Of a stretch of 64,000 bases of DNA, positions 17,651 through 27,120 are shown in pieces; position 1 is the first letter of the stretch; every line of letters starts with the position of its first letter. The position numbers and the translations under genes were made by a program. The stretch is from Bradyrhizobium sp. AUGA SZCCT0176 (GTDB lineage Bacteria > Pseudomonadota > Alphaproteobacteria > Rhizobiales > Xanthobacteraceae): positions 248,001 through 312,000 of the forward strand of contig NZ_JAFCMB010000001.1 of NCBI RefSeq assembly GCF_018130145.1, written 5' to 3'. The notes under the pieces are model-generated. The model had not been told where the DNA came from. It was given only the letters and a program-made list of their open reading frames with translations, and ran no database searches.

Positions 17651-18781
17651 TTAGAACGGCCGCACGATGCCGACGCGCGGGATTAGCGTGACGATCCAGC
17701 CGAAGATCTGGGTTTTCCGATCATCGGTCGATATCAGCACCGCCTCGCGTGCTGCGGGCAGCATCTTCACCGCATGCAGGATCAGGAACAGGCACACCGC
17801 CCAGTTCGAAATCCAGCGCGAGTAATCGAACACGATCACGAACATCACCAGATAGGCGAGGGTGACGATTGCTATCGCCGCGATGACGATGCGGCGATGC
17901 GCGTCGACTGCAAGCGCTGCGATCAACCTCGAAAAATATCGCCACAGCGGGCTATGCAACCAGATCAGCAGCGCAAACACCGGGATGCCGAGTAGGTTCG
18001 ACGGCAGACGCGCCCAGGTATCCAACATTTCCTTCGATAGCGGCTGATACCAGATGTAACTGAAGCTCAGCAGATTGGTGCGCGATGGGTCGGCCATCCT
18101 GCCTTGCAGGTAACCGGCGAACTCCGATTCAGGAATCGCCATCGTCCCGTAGAATTGCGCGGCGATGAAAAGAATGCCGGTGGCCGCGAGCGCGGCAATG
18201 CCCGCGATCGCGCCTGGGCGGCTCACACCCTGCGCCAGATAGTAACGCAGCACCACGATGGCCGCGATGGTCGGCACATACATCAAGAGGTGAATGTGGT
18301 GGATCAGCACGAGGATCATCGAGAACAGCGTGGCGAGCAGCACATAGAACAGCGAGCGCGCCGGAATCAGCAGCAGGACAATTGCGAACAGGCATCCGTA
18401 GATGTCGAAATGCCCGAGCGTGTGCATGAAATTCTTCAGGAAGAACGGCGAACCGGCCATGAACACGAACAGCGGCAGATGTGCGTCGTCGAAACCGAAT
18501 GTCCGTTTGAACAGCCGTACGAACAGGCCGGCCGTGATGAGCCAGACGGCGCCACTGATCGCGAACACCAGCCACACCGGCACTTTCGCGGTGAACAGCG
18601 CCACGATGGCGCCGATCAGCGCGCGCTTGGTGAAGCCGAAATGATAGTCGACGAGGAGATGGATGTAGGGAACGAAGGGCGGCAGCGTGATCTTGTGCAG
18701 GAACACCCCGACGAACACGGCGACATTGACGGCCAGCATCAAGCGCCAGGGGTTTTCCCGGATAAACAGATTCAAGCTCAT
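17651..18781 (-). CDS. Polytopic membrane protein of unknown function
   Basis: 376 residues with roughly nine to ten hydrophobic spans, starting MSLNLFIRENPWRLMLAVNV. Charged residues cluster in short loops, including a DYHFGFTKRALIGA stretch near residue 45. I do not recognise a family; the architecture resembles small glycosyltransferase-like or transporter-like proteins but no motif supports either. Its stop is four bases from the end of the convergent smr gene, and a perfect 47-bp-arm inverted repeat begins directly upstream of its start. Confidence 0.75.
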   Translation of the reverse strand: MSLNLFIRENPWRLMLAVNVAVFVGVFLHKITLPPFVPYIHLLVDYHFGFTKRALIGAIVALFTAKVPVWLVFAISGAVWLITAGLFVRLFKRTFGFDDAHLPLFVFMAGSPFFLKNFMHTLGHFDIYGCLFAIVLLLIPARSLFYVLLATLFSMILVLIHHIHLLMYVPTIAAIVVLRYYLAQGVSRPGAIAGIAALAATGILFIAAQFYGTMAIPESEFAGYLQGRMADPSRTNLLSFSYIWYQPLSKEMLDTWARLPSNLLGIPVFALLIWLHSPLWRYFSRLIAALAVDAHRRIVIAAIAIVTLAYLVMFVIVFDYSRWISNWAVCLFLILHAVKMLPAAREAVLISTDDRKTQIFGWIVTLIPRVGIVRPF

Positions 18782-18782
18782 T

Positions 18783-18941
18783 GTCGTCCCGGCCTAGTGC
18801 GCAATTGCGCACGGGAGCCGGGACCCATACGCCGCGGCCGTGGTTGCTTTAGCACAATGGCCGATGGCGTCTTCCAACTATAGATGACCGGGGTTATGGG
18901 TCCCGGCTCCCGTGCGCAATTGCGCACTAGGCCGGGACGAC
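18783..18941. repeat. Palindromic repeat, family B (copy 2), 47-bp perfect arms
   Basis: Arms 18783-18829 and 18895-18941 are perfect reverse complements over 47 bp, each containing GTGCGCAATTGCGCAC and CGGGACCCATA/TATGGGTCCCG, with a 65-bp unpaired centre. It lies between the unknown membrane protein and hslU. The best preserved copy of this family in the window, so probably the youngest. Confidence 0.92.
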
Positions 18942-18947
18942 AATTTG

Positions 18948-20249
18948 CTACAAAATAAACCGGCTCAAATCCGCGTTCTTCGCGAGATCGCCGACATGCT
19001 TCTGCACGTAGTCGGCATCGACCTTGATGGTCTCGCCGTGGCGGTCCGGGGCGGCAAAGGAAATCTCGTCGAGCACGCGCTCCATCACCGTCTGCAGGCG
19101 CCGCGCGCCGATATTTTCCACGGTGGAGTTGACGGCGACCGCGACGTCAGCCAGTGCGTCGATGGCACCGTCGGTGATGTCGAGCGTGACGCCTTCGGTC
19201 TGCATCAGCGCGATATATTGCTTGATCAGCGACGCCTCCGGCTCGGTCAGGATGCGGCGCATGTCGTCGCGTGTCAGCGCTTCCAGTTCGACCCGGATCG
19301 GCAGCCGGCCCTGCAACTCGGGCAACAGGTCCGATGGTTTCGCAATGTGGAACGCGCCGGACGCAATGAACAGGATATGGTCGGTTTTGACCGCGCCGTG
19401 CTTGGTCGAGACGGTGGTGCCTTCGATCAGCGGCAGCAGGTCGCGCTGCACGCCTTCGCGCGAGACGTCGCCGCCGGTACGGCCGTCGCGCACGCAGATC
19501 TTGTCGATCTCGTCGAGGAACACGATGCCGTTGTTCTCGACCGCGTTGATCGCTTCCAGCACCAGCTGATCGCTGTCCAAAAGCTTGTCGGATTCCTCGT
19601 TGACCAGGGTCTCGTGCGAACTCTCGACCGTCAGGCGGCGGGTCTTGGTCCGTCCGCCCATCTTGCCGAAGATATCGCCGATCGAAATCGCACCCAACTG
19701 GGCGCCGGGCATGCCCGGGATTTCGAACATCGGCATGCCGCCCGATGACGACGTCTCGATTTCGATTTCCTTGTCGTTCAGTTCGCCGGCGCGCAGCTTC
19801 TTGCGGAACGAATCGCGGGTGGCAGGACTGGAAGCCGGCCCGACCAGCGCGTCGAGCACGCGCTCCTCGGCCGCGAGCTGGGCGCGGGCCTGCACGTCTT
19901 TCCGTTTGCGCTCGCGGGTCTGGGAGATCGCGACCTCGACGAGATCGCGGATGATCTGCTCGACGTCGCGGCCGACATAACCGACCTCGGTAAACTTCGT
20001 GGCTTCGACCTTGATGAAGGGGGCACCAGCCAATTTCGCCAGCCGTCGCGCGATTTCGGTCTTGCCGACGCCGGTTGGCCCGATCATCAGGATGTTCTTC
20101 GGCAGCACCTCCTCGCGCAGATTGCCGGTGAGCTGCAGCCGCCGCCAGCGGTTGCGCAGCGCAATCGAGACGGCGCGCTTGGCGTCGGACTGGCCGACGA
20201 TGAAGCGGTCGAGTTCGGAGACGATTTCACGGGGGGAAAAGTCGGTCAT
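18948..20249 (-). CDS. hslU: ATP-dependent protease ATPase subunit HslU
   Basis: 433-residue AAA+ unfoldase that feeds substrates to the HslV peptidase. It begins [17 protein letters not shown], with Walker [10 protein letters not shown], pore-loop region [19 protein letters not shown], the intermediate domain, Walker [12 protein letters not shown], and sensor/C-terminal part ending DLSRFIL, whose last residues dock into HslV. Same strand as hslV but separated from it by two unrelated genes. Confidence 0.97.
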   Translation of the reverse strand: MTDFSPREIVSELDRFIVGQSDAKRAVSIALRNRWRRLQLTGNLREEVLPKNILMIGPTGVGKTEIARRLAKLAGAPFIKVEATKFTEVGYVGRDVEQIIRDLVEVAISQTRERKRKDVQARAQLAAEERVLDALVGPASSPATRDSFRKKLRAGELNDKEIEIETSSSGGMPMFEIPGMPGAQLGAISIGDIFGKMGGRTKTRRLTVESSHETLVNEESDKLLDSDQLVLEAINAVENNGIVFLDEIDKICVRDGRTGGDVSREGVQRDLLPLIEGTTVSTKHGAVKTDHILFIASGAFHIAKPSDLLPELQGRLPIRVELEALTRDDMRRILTEPEASLIKQYIALMQTEGVTLDITDGAIDALADVAVAVNSTVENIGARRLQTVMERVLDEISFAAPDRHGETIKVDADYVQKHVGDLAKNADLSRFIL

Positions 20250-20310
20250 TGGCTTTAGCTAGGGTGAAATTTCGTTCACGGCAAGGCGGCTGGAAGTCCA
20301 ATCTTCTTAG

Positions 20311-20379
20311 CATGACCTCCGGGCAAACGCTTTGCGTTTGTCCCGAGGGAAAACCGGTACCCACTTTTCGGATCGTGCT
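20311..20379. repeat. Intergenic repeat, family D-related (copy 2)
   Basis: GACCTCCGGGCAAACGCTTT, GCGTTTGTCCCGAGGGAAAA, then CCGGTACCCACTTTTCGG. The centre holds an AAACGC-TTT-GCGTTTG dyad. It fills the gap between hslU and the DUF2585 gene. Confidence 0.6.
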
Positions 20380-20991
20380 CTAGATAATCGGCGGGCCGGC
20401 CTGCCATTGCTTGATCGCCTCGAAGGGGTAGAGCAGCATGATGATGTTCAGCGCCAGATTGTCGCGAATGTGCAGCGCCAACACGATTTCGAACGCCAGT
20501 GCCAGCGCCACAGTGGCCGCGACCGGTAACTTCCTAGCCAACAGGAAACCGCCGATCATGGCGAAATTGTCGGAAATCGAATTGACGATGGTGTCGCCGA
20601 AATAGTCCAGCGAGATGGTGCCGGTCCGATAGCGATCGATGATCCAACTCGAATTCTCGACCAGCTCCCAAGCACCCTCGACCAGCATCGCAAGTATCAG
20701 GCGTGCGGGCCAGGCGAGACGTGGAAACAGAAGATGGGCAGCTCCATAAAACAGGAAGCCGTGCAGGATGTGCGACAGCGTGTACCAGTCGGCGATGTGC
20801 TGCGAGTTTTCCGAGCTCTGCACCACGCCGTGCCAGAGCTTGACGTAGCCGCAGGCGCAGATCGGCAGGCGGCCCATCGCATAGAGGATCGAGGCCTGCA
20901 GCACCAGGATGCCGGCGGCCATCAGCAGCCAGTGCCAGGCCGTAACACTGTTGGCGAGGGGAGGCCGTGCGGCGGCGCTGTCGGTGGTCAT
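20380..20991 (-). CDS. DUF2585 (UPF0314) family membrane protein
   Basis: 203 residues with about five hydrophobic segments. [41 protein letters not shown] and [38 protein letters not shown] blocks are the family hallmarks (quoted in part from visible residues). Function is unknown. Its start overlaps the stop of the upstream acetyltransferase gene by four bases (ATGA), placing it in the hslV operon. Confidence 0.85.
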   Translation of the reverse strand: MTTDSAAARPPLANSVTAWHWLLMAAGILVLQASILYAMGRLPICACGYVKLWHGVVQSSENSQHIADWYTLSHILHGFLFYGAAHLLFPRLAWPARLILAMLVEGAWELVENSSWIIDRYRTGTISLDYFGDTIVNSISDNFAMIGGFLLARKLPVAATVALALAFEIVLALHIRDNLALNIIMLLYPFEAIKQWQAGPPII

Positions 20992-21470
20992 GGGTTGCGA
21001 ACCATCAGCAGCGCAGGACCATCGGGTGTATCGACCATATGGGCTCTTTCGAATCCAGCCCTCTCATAGGCGCGCACGGCTCGGTGGTTGGCGGGATCGG
21101 GGTCGGTGACCATGCGCGGCGTGCCATGCGCCAGCCGCGCGTCGACGAAGGCTCGAATCAGCGCCGAGCCATGGCCGCGTTCGATCATGCCGGGTTCACC
21201 AATAAAGAGATCGATGCCACGGGTGCCCTTGGGGTGAGTGCCGAAGCCGGAATTCCAGGCGGTAAGATCATAACACTGGATGTAGCCGAAATCGGCGCCG
21301 TTTGTCGAAACGACAAATTGATCCATGGCCGGCTCGTCGAGATCGCCGCTGACCAGCGCATATTGCTCGTCCGGATCGCCCCACCATTCCCGGACATGGG
21401 GATGCGCGAGCCATTGCCGGATCACCGGCAGATCCGCTGAGGTCATGGCGCGAAAGACGTAAGCCGCCAT
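20988..21470 (-). CDS. GNAT-family acetyltransferase, AAC(6')-like
   Basis: 160 residues. The start [27 protein letters not shown] resembles aminoglycoside 6'-N-acetyltransferase and siderophore/lysine acetyltransferases. The acetyl-CoA loop is [17 protein letters not shown], followed by [20 protein letters not shown]. Substrate cannot be predicted. The ATG at 21470 is used; the codon before it is TTG. It sits three bases after hslV. Confidence 0.82.
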   Translation of the reverse strand: MAAYVFRAMTSADLPVIRQWLAHPHVREWWGDPDEQYALVSGDLDEPAMDQFVVSTNGADFGYIQCYDLTAWNSGFGTHPKGTRGIDLFIGEPGMIERGHGSALIRAFVDARLAHGTPRMVTDPDPANHRAVRAYERAGFERAHMVDTPDGPALLMVRNP

Positions 21471-21473
21471 CAA

Positions 21474-22031
21474 TCAGCCGCCCAGCGCCTCGATGGTCAC
21501 GTTGCGGTTGGTGTAGACGCAGATATCGGCGGCGATATCCAGCCCGCGGCGAACGATGGCCTCGGCGTCCTTGTCGGTATCAATCAGTGCACGGGCGGCG
21601 GCCAGCGCATAATTGCCGCCGGAGCCGATCGCCATCACGCCGGCCTCCGGCTCCAGCACGTCGCCGGTGCCGGTCAGCACCAGCGAGACGTCCTTGTCGG
21701 CGACGATCATCATCGCTTCCAGGCGGCGCAGATAGCGGTCCGTGCGCCAGTCCTTGGCGAGTTCGACCGCGGCGCGGGTCAATTGACCCGGATACTGCTC
21801 CAGCTTGCTCTCCAGCCGCTCGAACAGGGTGAAGGCATCAGCGGTGGCGCCGGCAAAGCCGCCGATGACGTCGCCCTTGCCGAGTTTGCGGACCTTTTTG
21901 GCGTTGGATTTGATCACGGTCTGGCCGATCGAGACCTGGCCGTCGCCGCCGATCACCACCTTGCCGCCCTTGCGGACCGTTAAAATGGTGGTGCCGTGCC
22001 AGACCGACGGCTCGTTGGGGGATGCTTGCAT
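21474..22031 (-). CDS. hslV: ATP-dependent protease peptidase subunit HslV
   Basis: 185-residue N-terminal-threonine protease, proteasome beta-like, dodecameric partner of HslU. The mature sequence [21 protein letters not shown] follows a 13-residue leader ending WHG, so the active Thr is probably exposed by processing rather than by Met removal; this extension is usual in alphaproteobacteria. [14 protein letters not shown] is the second conserved block. First gene of hslV-GNAT-DUF2585-hslU. Confidence 0.96.
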   Translation of the reverse strand: MQASPNEPSVWHGTTILTVRKGGKVVIGGDGQVSIGQTVIKSNAKKVRKLGKGDVIGGFAGATADAFTLFERLESKLEQYPGQLTRAAVELAKDWRTDRYLRRLEAMMIVADKDVSLVLTGTGDVLEPEAGVMAIGSGGNYALAAARALIDTDKDAEAIVRRGLDIAADICVYTNRNVTIEALGG

Positions 22032-22097
22032 GGAATACCTCGTGTCCGACCAGATTTAGGGGCTCGAGCGCACCGTTACAATCGGTCGGATTTGGTC

Positions 22098-22126
22098 ACT
22101 ATAGGGGGAAGTTGAGCCTTTTAAGC
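22098..22126 (-). promoter_or_regulatory. Possible heat-shock (RpoH-like) promoter of hslV
   Basis: Read on the minus strand, CTTA(AA) near 22125-22120 is followed about 16 bases later by CCTATAG, close to the alphaproteobacterial RpoH pattern CTTG-N17/18-CYTATNT but with a mismatch in each box and short spacing. It would start transcription about 60-65 bases upstream of hslV. Confidence 0.35.
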
Positions 22127-22210
22127 ACGATCCCGCAGTGGCGAAGGCGACTTCGGCCTGTTAAAAGGGCCGCGTTTTCGGCCGGGAAGAGGCAAAGGAA
22201 AGCACATTTC

Positions 22211-22804
22211 ATGCGCATAGCGACCATCAAGCGCAAGACCAAGGAGACCGACATCGAGGTGGCGGTAAACCTCGACGGCACGGGCGTGTCCAAGGTTTCG
22301 ACCGGTATTGGCTTCTTCGACCATATGCTCGACCTCCTGGCCCGGCATTCGCGCATCGACATCACGGTCAAGGCGGATGGCGATCTCCATGTCGACCACC
22401 ACCACACCACCGAGGACGTCGGCATCGCGCTGGGTCAGGCCGTGAAGCAGGCGCTCGGCACCATGGCCGGAATCACCCGCTATGCCTCGATCCATATGCC
22501 GATGGACGAGACGCTGTCGCGCGTCGTGATCGACATTTCGGGCCGGCCGGTGCTGGTGTTCAAGGTGGATTTTCCGCGCGACAAGATCGGCGAGTTCGAC
22601 ACCGAGCTGGTTCGCGAATGGTTCAATGCGTTCACGACCAACGCCGGCGTGACTTTGCATGTCGAAACCTTATATGGCGGGAACAGCCATCATATCGCCG
22701 AATCCTGCTTCAAGGGTTTGGCCCGGGCGCTTCGTACGGCGGTTGCCATCGATCCAAAAACCGCGGGCGAAGTGCCATCCACCAAGGGTCAGCTCGGCGG
22801 CTGA
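22211..22804 (+). CDS. hisB: Imidazoleglycerol-phosphate dehydratase
   Basis: 197-residue, manganese-dependent enzyme for the sixth step of histidine synthesis. The metal-binding motif [11 protein letters not shown] and the second histidine cluster [17 protein letters not shown] are present, as is [15 protein letters not shown]. Monofunctional (no phosphatase domain). The ATG at 22211 gives the normal family length. Divergent from hslV, and upstream of the DUF2628-hisHAFE run. Confidence 0.96.
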   Translation: MRIATIKRKTKETDIEVAVNLDGTGVSKVSTGIGFFDHMLDLLARHSRIDITVKADGDLHVDHHHTTEDVGIALGQAVKQALGTMAGITRYASIHMPMDETLSRVVIDISGRPVLVFKVDFPRDKIGEFDTELVREWFNAFTTNAGVTLHVETLYGGNSHHIAESCFKGLARALRTAVAIDPKTAGEVPSTKGQLGG

Positions 22805-22805
22805 T

Positions 22806-22882
22806 TTTGGACCATGATCTGGACCCGGAGGGCCCCGCTGGCGAAAAGTGGGAACCGGTTTTCCCGAAACGGTCCATGCTTG
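22806..22882. repeat. Intergenic repeat, family D-related (copy 3)
   Basis: Imperfect dyad with TTTTGGACCATGATC on the left and CGGTCCATGC on the right, enclosing GGCGAAAAGTGGGAACCGGT, the complement of the CCGGTACCCACTTTTCG phrase seen at 20.3 kb. It lies between hisB and the DUF2628 gene and could interrupt the his transcript. Confidence 0.55.
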
Positions 22883-22942
22883 AACTAAAAGGCTGATCGG
22901 ACTGACCAATCAGCTCGATCTGGTTCGCGGCGGAGAGTGACG

Positions 22943-23473
22943 ATGCCGGTCTATACAGTGCATGCCCCGGTCAATGGCGGCGCCGGTCTGGCGGCGACCG
23001 ACAGGTTTATTTTCGTCCGTGACGGCTTTCATTACTGGGCCGTGGTGATGAGCCTGCCGTGGCTTGTCTGGCATCGTCTGTGGCTGGCGCTGATCGGCTG
23101 GATCGCGCTGACAGTTGCGATCGCATTCGGCCTGAGGGCGCTGGGCGCCGGCGGTGGTACCATCCTGTTCGCCAATTTCCTGGTTGCGCTTCTGATGGGC
23201 TTTGAAGCGGCCAGCCTGCGGCGCTGGACGTTCTCGCGGCGCAACTGGCGGCAGCTCGATATCGTGGTGGCCGAAGATGAGGAAGCCGCCGAGCAGCGCT
23301 TCTTCGATCGCTGGACCGCAAGGCAGCGCGGCCTCACCAACGACCAATGGGCGGTTGAGCGCGGCGGGCCGCCGCCGACCCGCAACGTTCCGGGACAGCC
23401 ATTCTCGAAACCGCCGCCGATGCCGCAAGGCGGCATCATCGGCCTGTTTCCCGAGCCGGGAGGATCACGATGA
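22943..23473 (+). CDS. DUF2628 family membrane protein
   Basis: 176 residues. Cytosolic N-terminus with the motif [27 protein letters not shown], two to three membrane spans to about residue 90, then a soluble tail rich in Pro/Gly ([15 protein letters not shown]). DUF2628 proteins are unexplained, but in Rhizobiales they commonly lie between hisB and hisH, as here. The ATG at 22943 has GGAGAG upstream; a GTG two codons earlier is possible. Overlaps hisH by four bases. Confidence 0.85.
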   Translation: MPVYTVHAPVNGGAGLAATDRFIFVRDGFHYWAVVMSLPWLVWHRLWLALIGWIALTVAIAFGLRALGAGGGTILFANFLVALLMGFEAASLRRWTFSRRNWRQLDIVVAEDEEAAEQRFFDRWTARQRGLTNDQWAVERGGPPPTRNVPGQPFSKPPPMPQGGIIGLFPEPGGSR

Positions 23474-24120
23474 GCGTTGCGATCATCGATTACGGCTCCG
23501 GCAATCTGCACTCGGCGGCGAAGGCATTCGAGCGCGCCGCGCGGAGCATGGAAAATCCGCCGAAGATCATGGTGACGCGCGATCCCGAAGCGGTGTTCCG
23601 CGCCGATCGCATCGTGTTGCCCGGCGTCGGCGCCTTCGCCGATTGCCGCAGGGGCCTCGATGCCGTCGACGGCATGCTCGAGGCGATGACGGAAGCCGTG
23701 CGTTCCAAGGCGCGGCCGTTCTTCGGCATCTGTGTCGGCATGCAGCTGATGGCGACGCGCGGCAAGGAGCATGTCACCACCGACGGCTTCAACTGGATCG
23801 CAGGCGACGTCGAGAAGATCACGCCGCGCGAGGAGAATCTGAAAATTCCCCACATGGGCTGGAACACGCTCGACATGGTGCGCGAGCACCCGGTGCTGGA
23901 GCGCCTGCCGCTGGGGCCGAAGGGCCGCCACGCCTATTTCGTGCACTCCTATCACCTCAACGCCTCGCATGAAGCGGATGTGCTGCTGCGCGCCGAATAT
24001 GGCGGGCCGGTAACGGCGATGGTCGGCAAGGACACCGCGATCGGTACGCAATTCCACCCGGAAAAGAGCCAGCGTTTCGGGCTGGGTCTGATCTCGAACT
24101 TTTTGAAATGGAAGCCGTGA
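23470..24120 (+). CDS. hisH: Imidazole glycerol phosphate synthase, glutaminase subunit
   Basis: 216-residue class I glutamine amidotransferase that supplies ammonia to HisF. Nucleophile motif [11 protein letters not shown] with the catalytic Cys near residue 84, and the His/Glu pair in [12 protein letters not shown]. Opens with [14 protein letters not shown], typical of HisH. Tightly coupled to the DUF2628 gene (ATGA) and to hisA (GTGA). Confidence 0.96.
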   Translation: MSVAIIDYGSGNLHSAAKAFERAARSMENPPKIMVTRDPEAVFRADRIVLPGVGAFADCRRGLDAVDGMLEAMTEAVRSKARPFFGICVGMQLMATRGKEHVTTDGFNWIAGDVEKITPREENLKIPHMGWNTLDMVREHPVLERLPLGPKGRHAYFVHSYHLNASHEADVLLRAEYGGPVTAMVGKDTAIGTQFHPEKSQRFGLGLISNFLKWKP

Positions 24121-24857
24121 TCCTTTTTCCCGCCGTCGATCTGAAGAACGGCCAGTGCGTGCGCCTCGAACAGGGCGACATGGCGCGGGCGACCGTGTTC
24201 AACCTCGATCCCGCGTCGCAGGCACGGGCCTTCGCCGATCAGGGTTTTGAATATCTGCATGTCGTCGATCTCGACGGCGCCTTTGCCGGCAAGCCGATGA
24301 ACGCGCTGGCGGTCGAAGGGATGCTGAAGGCGGTCACCATGCCGGTGCAGCTCGGCGGCGGCATTCGCGACCTCAAGACCATCGAGGCCTGGCTCGACAA
24401 GGGCATTGCGCGGGTGATCATCGGCACCGCGGCGGTGCGCGATCCCGAACTGGTGAAGAGCGCCGCGAAAAAATTCCCCGGCCGCGTCGCGGTCGGTCTC
24501 GACGCCCGCGACGGCAAGGTCGCGGTCGAAGGCTGGGCCGAGACCTCGCAGGTGACCGTGCTCGAAATCGCGCAGCGGTTCGAGGATGCCGGCGTCGCCG
24601 CGATCATTTTTACGGACATCGCGCGCGACGGTCTGCTCAAGGGCCTCAACCTCGACGCCACGATTGCGCTGGCCGAGAGCATCTCGATCCCCGTCATCGC
24701 CTCCGGCGGCTTTGCTTCCATCGAGGACGTCAAGGCGCTGCTGGAGCCGCGCGCCAAAAAGCTTGCAGGCGCCATCGCCGGCCGCGCGCTCTATGACGGC
24801 CGGCTCGATCCGGCTGCCGCATTGGCGCTGATCCGCAACGCGCGCAGCGCGGCCTAG
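24117..24857 (+). CDS. hisA: Phosphoribosylformimino-AICAR-phosphate isomerase
   Basis: 246-residue TIM-barrel Amadori isomerase of histidine biosynthesis. [16 protein letters not shown] carries the catalytic Asp, and the half-barrel phosphate-binding motifs GGGIRDL and [12 protein letters not shown] are present. The GTG at 24117 gives the canonical [10 protein letters not shown] start and a GTGA overlap with hisH; an ATG three codons upstream (24108) is also in frame. Confidence 0.94.
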   Translation: MILFPAVDLKNGQCVRLEQGDMARATVFNLDPASQARAFADQGFEYLHVVDLDGAFAGKPMNALAVEGMLKAVTMPVQLGGGIRDLKTIEAWLDKGIARVIIGTAAVRDPELVKSAAKKFPGRVAVGLDARDGKVAVEGWAETSQVTVLEIAQRFEDAGVAAIIFTDIARDGLLKGLNLDATIALAESISIPVIASGGFASIEDVKALLEPRAKKLAGAIAGRALYDGRLDPAAALALIRNARSAA

Positions 24858-24867
24858 GGAGACCAAG

Positions 24868-25644
24868 ATGTTCAAGGTCCGCGTGATCCCCTGCCTCGAC
24901 GTCAAGGACGGCCGCGTGGTCAAGGGCGTCAACTTCGTCGACCTGCGCGACGCCGGCGATCCCGTCGAAGCGGCGATTGCGTATGACGCCGCCGGCGCCG
25001 ACGAGCTTTGTTTCCTCGACATCACCGCTACCCACGAGAACCGCGGCACCATGCTCGACGTTGTCAGGCGGACGGCGGAGGCCTGCTTCATGCCGCTGAC
25101 GGTCGGCGGCGGGGTGCGGACCATCGAGGACATCAAGACGCTGCTGCGATCCGGCGCCGACAAGGTCTCGATCAACAGTGCGGCGGTCTCCAACCGCGAA
25201 TTCGTCAAGCAGGGGGCCGAAAAGTTCGGCGAGCAGTGCATCGTGGTCGCGATCGACGCCAAGCGGGTCAAGCGCGCCGGCGGCTCGGACCGCTGGGAGA
25301 TTTTCACCCATGGCGGGCGCAATTCGACCGGGATCGACGCCATCGAATACGCCCAGGAAGTGGTCTCGCTCGGCGCCGGCGAAATCCTGCTGACCTCGAT
25401 GGACCGGGACGGCACAAGGCAAGGCTTCGACCTGCCGCTGACGCAGGCGATCGCTGACAGTGTTCCCGTACCGGTAATTGCGTCCGGCGGGGTCGGTAAC
25501 CTTGACCACCTCGTGGACGGCATCCGCCAGGGCCACGCCACCGCGGTGCTGGCGGCCTCGATATTCCACTTCGGCGAATTTACCATTCGCCAAGCCAAGG
25601 AGCACATGGTGCGCGCCGGGCTGCCGATGCGGCTCGATCCCTGA
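24868..25644 (+). CDS. hisF: Imidazole glycerol phosphate synthase, cyclase subunit
   Basis: 258-residue TIM-barrel subunit that combines PRFAR with ammonia from HisH to give IGP and AICAR. Catalytic Asp in [18 protein letters not shown] and the second in [10 protein letters not shown]; phosphate-binding [12 protein letters not shown] and ASGGVGN. Ten bases after hisA. Confidence 0.97.
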   Translation: MFKVRVIPCLDVKDGRVVKGVNFVDLRDAGDPVEAAIAYDAAGADELCFLDITATHENRGTMLDVVRRTAEACFMPLTVGGGVRTIEDIKTLLRSGADKVSINSAAVSNREFVKQGAEKFGEQCIVVAIDAKRVKRAGGSDRWEIFTHGGRNSTGIDAIEYAQEVVSLGAGEILLTSMDRDGTRQGFDLPLTQAIADSVPVPVIASGGVGNLDHLVDGIRQGHATAVLAASIFHFGEFTIRQAKEHMVRAGLPMRLDP

Positions 25645-25724
25645 CGACTCCCCGTCACAAAAGTGCTAAGTCCGTGATCGGGATGGCGCGGGCCTTCAGC
25701 CGGCGCAGGTGCTGAGTTCAGTTG

Positions 25725-26048
25725 ATGCCACGTTTCACTATTCATGATCTGGCCGCCACCATCGATGCAAGGGCCGCATCGGGGGGAGAAGCGTCCTACA
25801 CCCGCAAGTTGCTCGACAAGGGCGCGGAGCACTGCGCCAAGAAACTCGGCGAGGAAGCGGTCGAGACCGTGATCGCCGCGGTCGAGAACGATCGCGACCA
25901 CCTGATCGCCGAAAGCGCCGATTTGCTGTTTCATCTGCTGGTGCTGCTCAAAGCGCGCGGCGTGACGCTGGAAGAAGTCGAGACCGCGCTCGGGCAACGT
26001 ACCAACCAGTCCGGGCTGGAAGAAAAAGCCGCGCGCAAGCGCGATTGA
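25725..26048 (+). CDS. hisE: Phosphoribosyl-ATP pyrophosphatase
   Basis: 107-residue helical pyrophosphohydrolase, second step of histidine synthesis. ARAASGGEASYTRKLLDKG and GEEAVETVIAA are the MazG-like metal-binding blocks; SADLLFHLLVLLKARG completes the family pattern. ATG at 25725 preferred over a TTG one codon upstream. It ends the his run and lies 15 bases before coaA. Confidence 0.94.
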   Translation: MPRFTIHDLAATIDARAASGGEASYTRKLLDKGAEHCAKKLGEEAVETVIAAVENDRDHLIAESADLLFHLLVLLKARGVTLEEVETALGQRTNQSGLEEKAARKRD

Positions 26049-26063
26049 GCAAGAGGCGACGCC

Positions 26064-27020
26064 ATGGATATTCGGGCGACGGACCAGCAGTACAACCCCT
26101 ACCGGATCTTCACGCGCGAGCAGTGGGCGCGATTGCGCGACGACACGCCGATGACGCTGGAGCCGGGCGAGTTCGAACGGCTGCGTTCGCTGCACGACCG
26201 CCTCGATTTGCAGGAGGTCGAGGACATCTTCCTGCCGCTGTCGCGGTTGCTCTCGATCTATGTCGATGCGACCTTGCGGCTCTACCAGGCGCAGCGTCAG
26301 TTCCTCGGCATCCGCGACCGCAAGGTGCCCTATATCATCGGCGTCGCCGGCTCGGTGGCGGTCGGCAAATCCACCACCGCGCGCGTGCTGCAGGCGCTGC
26401 TGGCGCGCTGGTCGCCGCGGCCCAAGGTCGAAATGGTGACGACCGACGGTTTTCTGTTTCCGAACGCCGTGCTCGAGCGGCAGGGCCTGATGCAGAAGAA
26501 GGGCTTTCCCGAGAGCTACGACCTGCCGATGCTGCTGTCGTTCCTGAGCGACATCAAGGCCGGACGGCGGCCGGTGCGCGCGCCGGTCTATTCGCATTTG
26601 ACCTACGACATCGTTCCCAACAAGTGGATCGAGGTCGACCGACCCGACATCCTGATCGTCGAAGGCGTCAACGTACTGCAGACCGGCCGGCTGCCGCGCG
26701 ACGGCAAGGCGGTGCCTGTGGTCTCCGACTTCTTCGACTTCTCGGTTTATATCGACGCCGACGAGGCGGTGCTGCGCCAATGGTATGTGCGGCGCTTCCT
26801 CGCGCTGCGCGACACGGCGTTTACCGATCCGCGGTCCTACTTCCATCGTTACGCGTTGCTCTCCGACGAGGAGGCGACGGCAACCGCGCTGGCGATCTGG
26901 GAACGTACCAACCTTGCCAATCTCGAAGACAACATTTTGCCGACCCGGCCGCGCGCGACGCTGATCCTCAAGAAGGGCGCCGATCACGTCGTCGAGACGG
27001 TGGCGTTGCGACGGCTGTAG
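26064..27020 (+). CDS. coaA: Pantothenate kinase, type I
   Basis: 318-residue P-loop kinase, first and CoA-feedback-regulated step of coenzyme A synthesis. P-loop [21 protein letters not shown] near residue 94; [29 protein letters not shown] region is the pantothenate site. The N-terminus [16 protein letters not shown] fits the bacterial CoaA family. Last gene of the hisB-coaA run; coaE lies 13 kb away in the same window. Confidence 0.96.
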   Translation: MDIRATDQQYNPYRIFTREQWARLRDDTPMTLEPGEFERLRSLHDRLDLQEVEDIFLPLSRLLSIYVDATLRLYQAQRQFLGIRDRKVPYIIGVAGSVAVGKSTTARVLQALLARWSPRPKVEMVTTDGFLFPNAVLERQGLMQKKGFPESYDLPMLLSFLSDIKAGRRPVRAPVYSHLTYDIVPNKWIEVDRPDILIVEGVNVLQTGRLPRDGKAVPVVSDFFDFSVYIDADEAVLRQWYVRRFLALRDTAFTDPRSYFHRYALLSDEEATATALAIWERTNLANLEDNILPTRPRATLILKKGADHVVETVALRRL

Positions 27021-27027
27021 CTAGCTT

Positions 27028-27113
27028 CGTAGGATGGGTTGAGCCCTTGCGAAACCCATCAGCTTCGTCGCCAGTCATTGATGGGTTTCGCGAAGAGCTC
27101 AACCCATCCTACG
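27028..27113. repeat. Palindromic intergenic repeat, family A (copy 2)
   Basis: CGTAGGATGGGTTGAGC at the left edge and GCTCAACCCATCCTACG at the right edge are perfect complements; inner arms GCGAAACCCATCA and TGATGGGTTTCGCG also pair. It lies between convergent coaA and the hybrid kinase gene and probably ends both transcripts as a hairpin. Confidence 0.88.
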
Positions 27114-27120
27114 ATTGATA

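Noticed and set aside
23952..26987. Very long minus-strand open frame (about 1000 codons) antisense to hisA, hisF, hisE and coaA
   Set aside because: It mirrors strongly conserved plus-strand genes; the product is Arg/Pro/Ser-rich without any domain. High GC makes long antisense frames common.
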